Assembly: GCF_014117325.1 (NCBI RefSeq) | Contig: NZ_CP059732.1 | Span: 5,965,001 to 6,029,000 of the forward strand | Source of the DNA: Spirosoma foliorum | GTDB taxonomy: Bacteria > Bacteroidota > Bacteroidia > Cytophagales > Spirosomataceae | Length of the DNA stretch: 64,000 nt | Direction of reading: 5' to 3' | Shown here: one piece after another, positions 55,390 through 64,000 of the stretch | Layout: every line of letters begins with the position of its first letter | Position numbering within the stretch: position 1 is the first letter of the stretch | Translations under genes and position numbers: made by a program | The notes under the pieces: generated by a model | Told to the model about the DNA's origin: nothing | The model's input: the letters and a program-made list of their open reading frames with translations, nothing else | The model's database searches: none

Positions 55390-55617
55390 AATCGGCAAGG
55401 TTCAGGGACAATTCGTTGCCTATAGAAGATTCGGTTTAGTGATTTTTACTATTCTTTTTCTGTGTATAGTCAGGAAGATTATTCCGCCTTACCTGTAACT
55501 AGTATCCCCTCCTCCCGTCTTATACCGATAGCTAACGTAATGGTAACTAGGGATTTTGTTTCTAATAGTTTTACCGTCCTTTACGCTCTCATTAATAACT
55601 ATTTGTTTCTCCTGTTT

Positions 55618-57021
55618 ATGCGGCAACGCTCGTTAATTTTCCTCTTTCTGACCGGACTTACTTCGTCCTGTATGTTTGGTTCGTATCCATCGGGTTATCC
55701 GTCTGGGGGTGGTCAGCAGTATCCGTCTAGTGGTCAACAATCGCCGGACGATACTTATCCCAACTCGGGCAATCAATCAGGTAATTATCCCAACTCGGGC
55801 AATCAACCCGGCACTGGTCGTACTGCCGACCCCGATGTAACTGTGAATAGCATTCGTCTGACTCCAGACTACACAATTCTTAATTTGACATTTACAGACA
55901 ATAGTCAGCCAAAGTATGACCAAAATCGACGTCCCTTACCTTCGGGAAACACAATTGGCATTGATCCGAACAGCTATTTAGTAGCCGCCAATGGTGCTCG
56001 AACATTTGCTTTTGTTAGGGCTGATGGTATCCCCATAAAACAGGAAAGGTATGATCAACGTCTCCGCAAAACGGTGTTGGTAGGGAGGGATACGTATTCT
56101 GGAGAAAAAGTCAATTTCACGCTGTACTTTCAGCGATTAGACAAGGGACTGGAAAATTTTGACCTGTTCGAATGCCATTCTGACGCATACACATGCTGGA
56201 ATATCTACAACCTATACGTCAATAACCCGGCTGATCCAATCGTTTATAATCCGCCAACCCCACCAGCTTCAACACCTAAGCCTGCACCCAACTTACCCAG
56301 AAAGAAAACGAACCTACCACCGGCTCCCTCAGGTGAATCGGGTGGCGAAATGGAAACTCCTAAAACGAAGCCCGCTCCTGCGCCAGCACCTGTACTCACC
56401 ATCGTGAATGTATCGGGTATTGTAAGCGATGCGAAAAACAAACGCCCCGTTACAGCTACAATCGATTATCAGCTTTCGTCGAGCAAGCAGTCCATCGACT
56501 CCGTGCAGAGTTTTGCTTCAACCGGAGCTTATAGGATGAGTTTGCAGAAAGGACAGGTGTATACCTATATCGCATCGGCACGCGGTTATCAGTCGACCAG
56601 CGGTGTATTGGATTTAAGTAAAACAGCTGGCGGACAAAAACTTACGCGTGATATTTCGCTGACGCCATTAGCGGTCGGCGATAAGGTCACCTTGAAGAAT
56701 ATCTATTTCGAAATGTCGAAATCGGACCTATTATCGGCTTCGTTTGCGGAGTTAGACAAGCTAGTGTCCATGATGCAGGACAACCCTAACATGAGTATCC
56801 GGCTCGAAGGACACACAGATATTATTGGGGATCACGATAAAAATCTACAACTCTCCCGCGACCGCGTTATCGCCTGCCAACGCTATCTGGTTCAGAAAGG
56901 AATCGATATTGACCGCATTCAGACCATCGGCTATGGCGACACTCGACCTATTCTGACCAAAGGGACCGACGAAGAACGGAAAGTGAACCGGCGAGTGGAG
57001 TTTGTAATTCTAACAATTTGA
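55618..57021 (+). CDS. OmpA family lipoprotein with carboxypeptidase-regulatory-like domain
   Basis: A 467-residue lipoprotein from ATG 55618 with lipobox LTSSC. After the Cys comes a Gly/Ser/Gln/Pro-rich, internally repeated stretch (YPSGYPSGGG, YPNSGNQ twice), a domain with conserved TPDYTILNLTF, a proline-rich linker (NPPTPPASTPKPAPNLPRKK), a carboxypeptidase-like beta domain (residues about 265-335) and a C-terminal OmpA peptidoglycan-binding domain (residues about 345-467, RLEGHTDIIGDHDKNLQLSRDRV and GYGDTRP). It probably links the outer membrane to peptidoglycan. Its stop overlaps the next start by one base. Confidence 0.88.
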   Translation: MRQRSLIFLFLTGLTSSCMFGSYPSGYPSGGGQQYPSSGQQSPDDTYPNSGNQSGNYPNSGNQPGTGRTADPDVTVNSIRLTPDYTILNLTFTDNSQPKYDQNRRPLPSGNTIGIDPNSYLVAANGARTFAFVRADGIPIKQERYDQRLRKTVLVGRDTYSGEKVNFTLYFQRLDKGLENFDLFECHSDAYTCWNIYNLYVNNPADPIVYNPPTPPASTPKPAPNLPRKKTNLPPAPSGESGGEMETPKTKPAPAPAPVLTIVNVSGIVSDAKNKRPVTATIDYQLSSSKQSIDSVQSFASTGAYRMSLQKGQVYTYIASARGYQSTSGVLDLSKTAGGQKLTRDISLTPLAVGDKVTLKNIYFEMSKSDLLSASFAELDKLVSMMQDNPNMSIRLEGHTDIIGDHDKNLQLSRDRVIACQRYLVQKGIDIDRIQTIGYGDTRPILTKGTDEERKVNRRVEFVILTI

Positions 57022-58043
57022 TGGCAACCCAGCCCGACAACCCACACGACAGGTTTTTTAAAGAGACATTCTCCCAGCCTGAAATTCTGATTGATTTTTT
57101 AAATGTGTTTGCCCCGGAAGCCATTCGGGAGTGTATCGATTACACCACATTGACCCGTGAAGTCGATACGTTTACCGATGAGCAACTGGCCGAACACTTT
57201 GCTGATCTTGTTTTTTCGGTACAGTATAGTGGTCAATCAATTCGACTTGTCCTCTTACTGGAGCACAAAAGCTATACCGAGGACTATCCACACTTCCAGA
57301 TCAATCGGTACTTGCTCAACCTCTGGGAGAGTCAGATCAAACAGAAACAACGATTAACACCCGTTTTACCTGTTCTGGTTTATCATGGTAACCGACGTTG
57401 GAAAAAGCGCAGTGTAGCCGATTACTTCCCGGCCTTGCATGAGACGCTAATCCCCTATCTACCAGCGTTCGATTACTTACTGATTGACCTTTCGACACTC
57501 TCTGATGAACGAATCCCTACGTTACGGTCAGATTATGCTCGGCTTACCGCGATTTTATTGCAGAATAGTCGCCGGAAGCGCGAACTGGCCCGTTTGCTGG
57601 ACATCTTTGCCGATGTTGTCCGACGATTAATTGAAACACCTAATGGACAACGTTTTGTAGGCACAGGTTTTCTCTACTTATCGTACACCACCAATTTGAC
57701 CAAAGTTGAACTATTCGGTATCTTTAGCCGTATTTCGTCAAAAACCGAATCGTCTACCATGACAGTCGCCGAAGAACTATTACAGGAAGGACGCGAACAA
57801 GGGCGCCGACAAGCAATGTCAGCTATCGAAGAACTATTGCAGGAAGGGCGCCAAAAAGCGATGTCAGCCGCCGAAGAGCTGATACAGAAAGAGCGTGAAG
57901 AGGGGCATCGGAACAAGATCAAATTTATCAAGGCAATGCTGAATTTGAATCTCACGGCCGATACCATTGCCTCGGCGGTAGAACTTCCCCTGGCTGAGGT
58001 AAATGCTATTATAGATGAAATTAATCGTACTCGAACTACATAA
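57021..58043 (+). CDS. Rpn family (YhgA-like) PD-(D/E)XK nuclease
   Basis: A 340-residue protein from ATG 57021, which shares its A with the stop of the OmpA gene (TGATG). The N-terminal nuclease core has DRFFKETFSQPEILIDFLNVF, the acidic FADLVFSV and the LLEHKS motif (E-x-K), and LPVLVYHG. The C-terminal part (residues about 250-300) contains three near-identical blocks EELLQEGREQGRRQAMSAI, EELLQEGRQKAMSAA and EELIQKEREEG, then a small helical module. Family members promote RecA-independent recombination and have been linked to phage defence. Internal ATGs at 57816 and 57861 could yield short C-terminal products. There are no transposon ends. Confidence 0.87.
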   Translation: MATQPDNPHDRFFKETFSQPEILIDFLNVFAPEAIRECIDYTTLTREVDTFTDEQLAEHFADLVFSVQYSGQSIRLVLLLEHKSYTEDYPHFQINRYLLNLWESQIKQKQRLTPVLPVLVYHGNRRWKKRSVADYFPALHETLIPYLPAFDYLLIDLSTLSDERIPTLRSDYARLTAILLQNSRRKRELARLLDIFADVVRRLIETPNGQRFVGTGFLYLSYTTNLTKVELFGIFSRISSKTESSTMTVAEELLQEGREQGRRQAMSAIEELLQEGRQKAMSAAEELIQKEREEGHRNKIKFIKAMLNLNLTADTIASAVELPLAEVNAIIDEINRTRTT

Positions 58044-58152
58044 GGTTTGCACTGGTTTATCCATGTCCTAAAGCGAACCACTCCGGTTCGCTTTTTTGTT
58101 GCCTGTTAACGGAGTACGACGACACTAGTCCACCCTATGCCTTAAATTTCCG

Positions 58153-58160
58153 TATCTTTG
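58153..58160 (+). promoter_or_regulatory. -7 element TATCTTTG of ileS
   Basis: It matches TAnnTTTG 66 bases before ATG 58226. A -33 TTG is not evident at the usual spacing. Confidence 0.4.
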
Positions 58161-58225
58161 CCAATTATTTTTTAACCGCACGACAAGCTCCGGCTTTACC
58201 AGGAGACAAATTGTGCCTTTCGATT

Positions 58226-61200
58226 ATGCCAGGCGTGAAGTACCAACAATATGAGTCCCTCGACTACGCACAGATCGCAGCTGAGGTGCTAACTTACTGG
58301 AATCAGAATCAGGTATTTGAACAATCAGTGGCGATCCGTGATGGACAACCCACATTTACGTTCTACGAAGGACCACCATCAGCCAATGGCGCGCCGGGAA
58401 TTCACCACGTAATGGCCCGGACGATTAAAGACATTTTCTGCCGCTATAAAACGCTTCAGGGATTTCAGGTTGAGCGAAAAGGTGGCTGGGATACGCATGG
58501 TCTGCCCATCGAACTACAGGTCGAAAAGGAACTTGGTATTACGAAAGATCATATTGGCAAACCCGAATCGGAAGGTGGCATCAGTGTGGAAGAATACAAC
58601 CGCAAATGCCGCGAAACCGTTATGCGGTTCACCAACCAATGGAACGACCTAACCCAGAAAATGGGCTATTGGGTTGATCTGGATAATCCGTACGTTACCT
58701 ACAAAAACGAATACATCGAATCGGTTTGGTATTTACTCAAGCAGTTGTACGATAAGAATTTGCTGTACAAAGGCTATACCATCCAACCGTATTCACCTAA
58801 GGCAGGTACAGGTCTGAGTTCACACGAGTTGAACATGCCGGGCACTTACAAGGATGTGCGCGACACGACCATTGTGGCTCAGTTCAAGGTGAAACCCAGC
58901 GGCAAATCGGGCTTTCTATTTTTCGATTCTGCCGATGAGGATATCTATATCCTGGCCTGGACCACCACCCCCTGGACCTTGCCCGCAAACTCAGCGCTAA
59001 CCGTCGGTGCCAATATAGATTACGTGCTGGTGAAAACCTTCAACCCGTATACCCATGTGCTGGTACACGTGGTGATGGCGAAAAATCTGGTGAGTCGCTG
59101 GTTGAGCGAAAAAGGGAAAGTTGATTCGATAGCAAATCCTGCCTTTGATACCTATCTGCCTACGGACAAAGTAATTCCCTGGGCGATTGTCTCGGAGTTT
59201 AAAGGCCAGCACCTCGAGGGTATCGAGTATGAGCAGTTAATGCCGTATGTTCAGCCAGATAAACCTGCTTTCCGGGTTATTCTCGGTGATTTCGTTACGA
59301 CAGAAGATGGTACGGGTATCGTCCATACGTCGCCAACCTTTGGTGCCGACGACTTCCGGGTAGCGCAGGCCGCGGGCATTCCACCAATCATGGTGAAGGA
59401 TGAGACAGGAAAAGAGGTGCCAATTGTGGATAAACACGGCCTGTTTGTGGATGAAATCACAGATTTCGCTGGTCGGTACGTAAAAGAAGAATACTACTCT
59501 GACGAAGAGCGGGAAGATCCTGATTTCAAGCCAACCGATGTGCTAATTGCCATCAAGCTGAAAGAGGAAAACAAAGCGTTCCGGGTTGAGAAATACGAAC
59601 ACCCCTACCCGCACTGCTGGCGGACGGACAAGCCGATTTTGTACTATCCGCTCGATAGCTGGTTTATCCGCACAACGGCAAAGAAGGACCGGTTGGTCGA
59701 ACTGAATAAAACCATCAACTGGCAACCTGAAAGCACGGGGACTGGTCGCTTCGGCAACTGGCTCGAAAACCTTGTGGATTGGAACCTGAGTCGTAGCCGC
59801 TTCTGGGGAACTCCCTTGCCGATCTGGCGTAGCGAAACCGGTGAAGAAGTCTGCATTGGTTCGGTCGATGAGCTGATAAAAAATTGCGAATTAGCGAATG
59901 AGCGAATGAGCGAATGGGTTCGGGAAGGTGAAACCGAATACCAATCTTATCTCGACGCTAACCAGTCATTCATTCAATCATTCAATCAATCAACCTTCGA
60001 TCTGCACCGTCCTTATGTCGACGAAGTGTATTTCGTATCGGAAAGTGGTCAAGTAATGCAGCGTGAATCGGATCTGATCGACGTTTGGTTCGATTCGGGT
60101 GCGATGCCGTATGCTCAATGGCATTATCCGTTCGAGAATCAGGACGTTTTCAAAAAAGCGTTCCCGGCCGATTTTATCTCCGAAGGTGTTGACCAAACCC
60201 GTGGCTGGTTCTTCACGTTGCATGCCATTGCCGGAATGTTGTTCGATTCTGTCGCGTTTAAAAACGTGGTTTCGACCGGGTTGGTGCTTGATAAAAACGG
60301 CAACAAAATGTCGAAGCGGCTGGGCAATGCCGTTGACCCATTTGCAACCCTGGCGAAATATGGCCCCGATGCCACACGCTGGTATATGATTACCAATGCT
60401 GAGCCCTGGGATAACCTCAAATTCAACACGGACGGTATCGGCGAAGTGCAACGGAAGTTGTTTGGCACATTGTCGAACACCTACAACTTCTTCGCGCTCT
60501 ACGCCAATCTGGATTCGTTTTCGTTTGATGGGCGTACGGTACCTGTGGCCGAGCGTCCTGAATTGGATCGCTGGATTTTATCCAAACTGCAATCGCTGGT
60601 GATGGAAGTTGAGGCCCAGTTTGATAGCTACAATCCAACCAAAGCCGGGCGGGCTGTTCAGGATTTCGTGAACGACCAATTGTCGAACTGGTACGTACGG
60701 TTATCACGTCGGCGTTTCTGGTCCGGGGTCGCGCTCGACGGGAAACTAACAACCGACAAACGAGCCGCCTACGAAACGCTGCACGAGTGTCTGACAACCG
60801 TATCGCAGCTGATATCGCCTATCGCACCTTTCTACGCCGATTGGCTGTACCGTAACTTAACGGATGGAAATGCCAATAATGCCTCAGTACATTTAACCAA
60901 TTTCCCTGTTGCCGATCAAAGCTTGATCGACACTGAATTGGAAGCATCAATGGAGTTGGGACAACAGGTATCCTCGCTGGTTCACTCGTTACGGAAAGGC
61001 CATAAACTGAAAGTTCGGCAACCGCTCAGCCGGGTACTTGTACCAATTATTAATATGGGTACTGCTAGTAGACTTGCAAGAGTAACTGATATTATAAAAA
61101 ATGAAACGAATGTTAAAGAAGTAGTTCCTTATATGGACGAAGGAAACGGCGAATTCGTAAAGAGGAAGTTAAAACCTAACTATAAGTCTCTAGGAGCGAA

Positions 61201-61711
61201 GTATGGCAAGGAAACTCCTATTATAGCTAAAAAGATTAGCGAGTTAACAGCAGATGCATTTACGATATCTGGTATATACGCCGGTGACTATATCTTAAAC
61301 GCGCTTGAAGCGTTCGAGACAGGTAAGCCAATGATTTATGTCAAGCCAGAAGATGTTGAGATTGTCACTGAAGATATACCTGGCTGGCTATCTGCAACTT
61401 CTGGTCGTCTTACAGTTGCGTTAGACGTAACTCTAACCGACGAACTACGTGGTGAAGGTATTGCCCGCGATTTTGTGAACCGGATCCAGAACCTGCGCAA
61501 AGACCGTGACTTCTCGGTGACCGACAAGATTCGCATTGAACTCGAACGAAACGACGAAGTACTGGCTACCGCTATCGAAGCCAACCGCGAGTATATCCGC
61601 CAGGAAGTTCAGGCCATTTCACTCGATTTAGTGAGTAACCTGAATGGGTCGGCAACGGCAGAAATCGAGATGGACGAGTTCCAATTGCGGCTCAACGTAG
61701 AGCGCGTATAG
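58226..61711 (+). CDS. ileS: Isoleucyl-tRNA synthetase
   Basis: A 1161-residue class I synthetase that charges tRNA-Ile and edits valine. The HIGH motif is GIHH (58-61) in ANGAPGIHHVMAR, GWDTHGLP follows, the editing domain has AWTTTPWTLPANSAL, and the KMSKS motif is KMSKR (694-698). I chose ATG 58226; the frame upstream has only TTG. Two oddities: residues about 553-590 (ELANERMSEWV to NQSFIQSFNQS) are encoded by an octamer repeat array placed in frame, and bases 61045-61430 have unlike codon use (AGA, AGG and ATA frequent). Both are treated in the findings. Confidence 0.97.
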   Translation: MPGVKYQQYESLDYAQIAAEVLTYWNQNQVFEQSVAIRDGQPTFTFYEGPPSANGAPGIHHVMARTIKDIFCRYKTLQGFQVERKGGWDTHGLPIELQVEKELGITKDHIGKPESEGGISVEEYNRKCRETVMRFTNQWNDLTQKMGYWVDLDNPYVTYKNEYIESVWYLLKQLYDKNLLYKGYTIQPYSPKAGTGLSSHELNMPGTYKDVRDTTIVAQFKVKPSGKSGFLFFDSADEDIYILAWTTTPWTLPANSALTVGANIDYVLVKTFNPYTHVLVHVVMAKNLVSRWLSEKGKVDSIANPAFDTYLPTDKVIPWAIVSEFKGQHLEGIEYEQLMPYVQPDKPAFRVILGDFVTTEDGTGIVHTSPTFGADDFRVAQAAGIPPIMVKDETGKEVPIVDKHGLFVDEITDFAGRYVKEEYYSDEEREDPDFKPTDVLIAIKLKEENKAFRVEKYEHPYPHCWRTDKPILYYPLDSWFIRTTAKKDRLVELNKTINWQPESTGTGRFGNWLENLVDWNLSRSRFWGTPLPIWRSETGEEVCIGSVDELIKNCELANERMSEWVREGETEYQSYLDANQSFIQSFNQSTFDLHRPYVDEVYFVSESGQVMQRESDLIDVWFDSGAMPYAQWHYPFENQDVFKKAFPADFISEGVDQTRGWFFTLHAIAGMLFDSVAFKNVVSTGLVLDKNGNKMSKRLGNAVDPFATLAKYGPDATRWYMITNAEPWDNLKFNTDGIGEVQRKLFGTLSNTYNFFALYANLDSFSFDGRTVPVAERPELDRWILSKLQSLVMEVEAQFDSYNPTKAGRAVQDFVNDQLSNWYVRLSRRRFWSGVALDGKLTTDKRAAYETLHECLTTVSQLISPIAPFYADWLYRNLTDGNANNASVHLTNFPVADQSLIDTELEASMELGQQVSSLVHSLRKGHKLKVRQPLSRVLVPIINMGTASRLARVTDIIKNETNVKEVVPYMDEGNGEFVKRKLKPNYKSLGAKYGKETPIIAKKISELTADAFTISGIYAGDYILNALEAFETGKPMIYVKPEDVEIVTEDIPGWLSATSGRLTVALDVTLTDELRGEGIARDFVNRIQNLRKDRDFSVTDKIRIELERNDEVLATAIEANREYIRQEVQAISLDLVSNLNGSATAEIEMDEFQLRLNVERV
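59888..59991 (+). repeat. Octamer inverted array inside ileS, in frame
   Basis: GAAT starts at 59888, 59896, 59904 and 59912 (unit GAATGAGC). Near-complementary units end at 59967 (AGTC), 59975 (ATTC), 59983 (ATTC) and 59991 (AATC). The unit is the same as in the intergenic element at 52356. It is translated as a charged segment and an Asn/Gln/Ser-rich segment. Confidence 0.7.
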
Positions 61712-61720
61712 CGATTTTAT

Positions 61721-61784
61721 AATTCTTTCTGAGAAACAAAAAGCACCTTCCACAGAGGGTGCTTTTTGTTTCTCAGAAAGAATT
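61721..61784 (+). terminator. Terminator of ileS
   Basis: A perfect 27-base stem (61721-61747 with 61758-61784) around TTCCACAGAG. It contains CAAAAAGCACC / GGTGCTTTTTG; very stable. The 210 bases from here to the next gene show nothing further. Confidence 0.92.
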
Positions 61785-61994
61785 ACGCTTGAATACGAAT
61801 TTTACTTAATCCGGAAAAATAAATACACAACGGCACGAATGTTGCTCATATAAGCCTAAGTAAGTAGTTGATTGTTGTTTTAATTTCCTTGCGGCCATTC
61901 GTTGGAGCGGGCCCCAGCCATACTTACGCCACTAGCCCATTCAATGAACATTAGCTGTAATTAATTAGCTGCATTCATCAAAAACCTTACGCCA

Positions 61995-62393
61995 TTGATA
62001 GACTATTTACGAACTACATTACACTCATTTGTCAATAATTATCAGGCCATTATGTGGCGGCTACGTGAGTGTTCGCTCAATGATGAGCAATTGGGAATAG
62101 CTGTAGGTTTGAGTGGAAATGCCATCCGTAATCGACGGAATAAACCGGACCTCTGGAAACTATCGGATGTTGAGCGATTAGCTGCTCATTTTGCACTGCC
62201 GATCACGGCCTGCACTCAGTTAACCTTAGCCCTTCAGGAACTACCGGCTAAACTAAAAGAGATAAGTCCCGAAGAACGTAGACGGACGGAGCGTAAATTA
62301 CTTGTCAAAGTAGCGCAACTGGAATCCTATAACCAAAGCGACTGGCCTGTTCGGAATCTACTAAAGATGCATCAGGCATTATATAATGCATAA
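61995..62393 (+). CDS. Small helix-turn-helix protein, unknown role
   Basis: A 132-residue soluble protein. The region MWRLRECSLNDEQLGIAVGLSGNAIRNRRNKPDLWKLSDVERLAAHFALP has the layout of a Cro/XRE-type helix-turn-helix (residues about 20-68), followed by a helical tail with KLKEISPEERRRTERKLLVK. The start is uncertain: TTG 61995 or ATG 62052 (MWRLRE). I recognise no named family. It is followed by a hairpin and a phosphoesterase gene in the same direction. Confidence 0.6.
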   Translation: MIDYLRTTLHSFVNNYQAIMWRLRECSLNDEQLGIAVGLSGNAIRNRRNKPDLWKLSDVERLAAHFALPITACTQLTLALQELPAKLKEISPEERRRTERKLLVKVAQLESYNQSDWPVRNLLKMHQALYNA

Positions 62394-62419
62394 AATCTAA
62401 TTAACTGATTGTTACCAAA

Positions 62420-62457
62420 TTACACCCACTGGCGGAATTATCGGTCAGTGGGTGTAA
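62420..62457 (+). terminator. Terminator after the helix-turn-helix gene
   Basis: TTACACCCACTG (62420-62431) pairs perfectly with CAGTGGGTGTAA (62446-62457), followed by CTTTA. Confidence 0.6.
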
Positions 62458-62484
62458 CTTTACGGTGGACCCATAGTTCACCTG

Positions 62485-64000
62485 ATGAAGAATACATGTC
62501 TACTTACCCTCGTTTTTCTTTCCTTTTTCGTACAGGAAGCGATTGCACAAGCACCTACTATTGTACGTGGCCCCTACTTACAGGTACTGACAACTACCTC
62601 GGTAGTTGTTCGCTGGCGCACCGATCAGCCCACAACCGGCCGGGTATGGTTTGGTTCGACTACCAATCAATTGACTAAAGATGTTCGTGAAACGCAACCC
62701 ACGCTCGAGCACGTTCTGACAATTACAGGCTTACGACCGACAACCCGCTACGCCTACGCTATCGGCTACGACGATACACAATTAGCCTCTGGTCCAGATT
62801 ATTACGTTAAAACAGCCCTTCCTGCTGGCGATAAGCGCCCGTTTCGGATGTGGGTTCTAGGCGATTTTGGAAGTGGCAATGCCAATCAGGCCGACGTTTA
62901 TCAGGCCTATAAAAACGCTACGGCCAACTATCCCGCCGATTTATGGCTTTGGCTTGGCGACAACGCGTATTCGTTTGGTTTTGAGGAAGAGTATCAGCGG
63001 CTGGTATTTCCGGTTTACGCAGCTACTCTTCGGAACACACCGATCTTTATTACCCCCGGCAATCATGATTATGCCGATAGCCAAACAAACTTCAACACGG
63101 CCTATTACAACCTGTTTTCGTTCCCGCAGCAGGGCGAAGCGGGAGGAGTACCCTCAAACTCTAAGTCTTATTATTCAGCTAATTATGGCAATGTCCATTT
63201 AATTTCGCTGGATTCCCAGGGTCGCCCAGACGGGCAATATCGGCTATATGATACAACCTCTACGCAGGTACAATGGCTTAAGAGCGACCTGGCGGCTAAC
63301 AAACTTCCGTGGACGATTGTCATTTTCCATCACCCACCTTATAGCAAAGGCGGTCATAACTCCGATACAGAGGAGTCCATGCGGCTTATTCGTGAAAATC
63401 TAACGCCCATTCTGGAACGCTACGGAGTTGATTTAGTCCTTAACGGTCATAGTCACGGTTACGAGCGAACGTATCGAATTAAAGGCCTACGCGGCTTGGC
63501 CACTACATACGATAGCAATCAGAACCTTGTTGAAGGGACTACGGCACGGTACGATGGATCGCCTAATTCCTGCCCTATTCTCACCAAAGGACAAGGTACT
63601 GTTTATGTTATTAATGGTTCAGGTGGACAATTGGGCGGACAATCTCCGGACTTTCCGCATCCAGCTACGGTGTATAACAACGTGACTGTCGGAGGATCTA
63701 TGCTACTAGATGTCAATGACAACCGCCTGGATGCGCAACTGGTTATGTCTGATGGCTCCGTACAGGACAAGTTTACGATCATGAAAAACGTGAATAAGTC
63801 TACGTCACTCACAACCGAATTTGCCGATACACTTTCCTTTTCAGCTTCCTGGGTAGGCAATTACCGATGGGCAAATGGTCAAACAGGGCGCAATATCCGC
63901 TATACAGCCGATAAGGCCGGAACATTCCCGGTCACAGTCACTGATAATCAGCAATGCCTAACCGATCAGTTTACCATAACCGTTCAACAACCGCCCAAGC
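62485..64000 (+). CDS. Secreted metallophosphoesterase (purple acid phosphatase-like), partial
   Basis: It starts at ATG 62485 and is open to the right edge (505 codons seen). It has a signal peptide (ending EAIAQA) and a fibronectin-III-like N-terminal domain (APTIVRGPYLQVLTTTSVVVRW), then the five metal-binding blocks of the calcineurin-like fold: LGDFGSGN (Asp127), LWLGDNAY, PGNHDYA, IFHHPPYSKGGHN and LNGHSHGYERTY. A further beta-sandwich or PKD-like domain begins after about residue 430 (SFSASWVGNYRWANGQTG). The family hydrolyses phosphate esters with a two-metal site. The end of the gene, perhaps with a type IX secretion tail, is outside the window. Confidence 0.9.
   Translation, partial: MKNTCLLTLVFLSFFVQEAIAQAPTIVRGPYLQVLTTTSVVVRWRTDQPTTGRVWFGSTTNQLTKDVRETQPTLEHVLTITGLRPTTRYAYAIGYDDTQLASGPDYYVKTALPAGDKRPFRMWVLGDFGSGNANQADVYQAYKNATANYPADLWLWLGDNAYSFGFEEEYQRLVFPVYAATLRNTPIFITPGNHDYADSQTNFNTAYYNLFSFPQQGEAGGVPSNSKSYYSANYGNVHLISLDSQGRPDGQYRLYDTTSTQVQWLKSDLAANKLPWTIVIFHHPPYSKGGHNSDTEESMRLIRENLTPILERYGVDLVLNGHSHGYERTYRIKGLRGLATTYDSNQNLVEGTTARYDGSPNSCPILTKGQGTVYVINGSGGQLGGQSPDFPHPATVYNNVTVGGSMLLDVNDNRLDAQLVMSDGSVQDKFTIMKNVNKSTSLTTEFADTLSFSASWVGNYRWANGQTGRNIRYTADKAGTFPVTVTDNQQCLTDQFTITVQQPPK

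Noticed and set aside
57021..58043. Rpn-family gene as part of an insertion sequence
   Set aside because: No terminal inverted repeats or target duplication; the start is fused to the OmpA gene stop, so it is a resident gene.

Overview
The window is from a Bacteroidota chromosome, most likely order Cytophagales and close to Spirosoma (inferred from protein style, not from a search). Supporting signs are a DUF4293 protein, CarboxypepD_reg-like TonB-dependent receptors, a CRTAC1/ASPIC-UnbV protein, Tat- or lipoprotein-exported Gfo/Idh/MocA oxidoreductases, an M13 peptidase, promoters of the TTG-N19-TAnnTTTG type and little Shine-Dalgarno signal. There is no rRNA, CRISPR array, insertion sequence or prophage.

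Layout. 1-8.1 kb: a TetR regulator (cut by the edge), a secreted zinc metalloprotease, a DUF4293 membrane protein, tRNA methyltransferase MnmD, a periplasmic thioredoxin, an M13 peptidase and a lipoprotein. 8.2-22.0 kb: the translation and transcription core, tRNA-Tyr, tRNA-Gly, tRNA-Thr, tuf, tRNA-Trp, secE, nusG, rplK, rplA, rplJ, rplL, rpoB, rpoC, closed by a strong terminator. As read, rplA carries a +1 frameshift. 22-29.3 kb: small unknown proteins, a seven-blade FG-GAP protein, a MetE-C-like protein, an AhpD-like protein, a coiled-coil repeat protein and a TauE/SafE permease. 29.4-35.3 kb: two TonB-dependent receptors. 35.6-39.5 kb: a PEBP protein, an unknown protein and an ECF sigma / anti-sigma-like / outer-membrane-like trio. 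39.7-43.6 kb: a divergent HxlR regulator and QorB-like reductase, then a penicillin-acylase-family enzyme. 43.7-55.4 kb, all minus strand: SMP-30 lactonase, ThuA (frameshifted as read), a response regulator-Kup-histidine kinase set, and three exported Gfo/Idh/MocA proteins that suggest periplasmic sugar oxidation. 55.6-64 kb: an OmpA lipoprotein overlapping an Rpn-family nuclease, ileS, a helix-turn-helix protein and a secreted metallophosphoesterase cut by the edge.

The most unusual feature lies between the genes. Many gaps hold structured inverted elements of two kinds. Kind A are long hairpins whose arms often are themselves small hairpins (REPIN-like); two of them share identical GTAACGCGG ends, and one of these sits between rplJ and rplL. 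Kind B look undescribed to me: five degenerate units of exactly 7 or 8 bases, a short centre, then five units in the opposite orientation. Two Kind B copies in the tRNA spacers have the identical geometry 40-9-40. Other copies lie at 3849, 52356, 53874 and, less clearly, between rpoB and rpoC, and a related octamer array lies in frame inside ileS.
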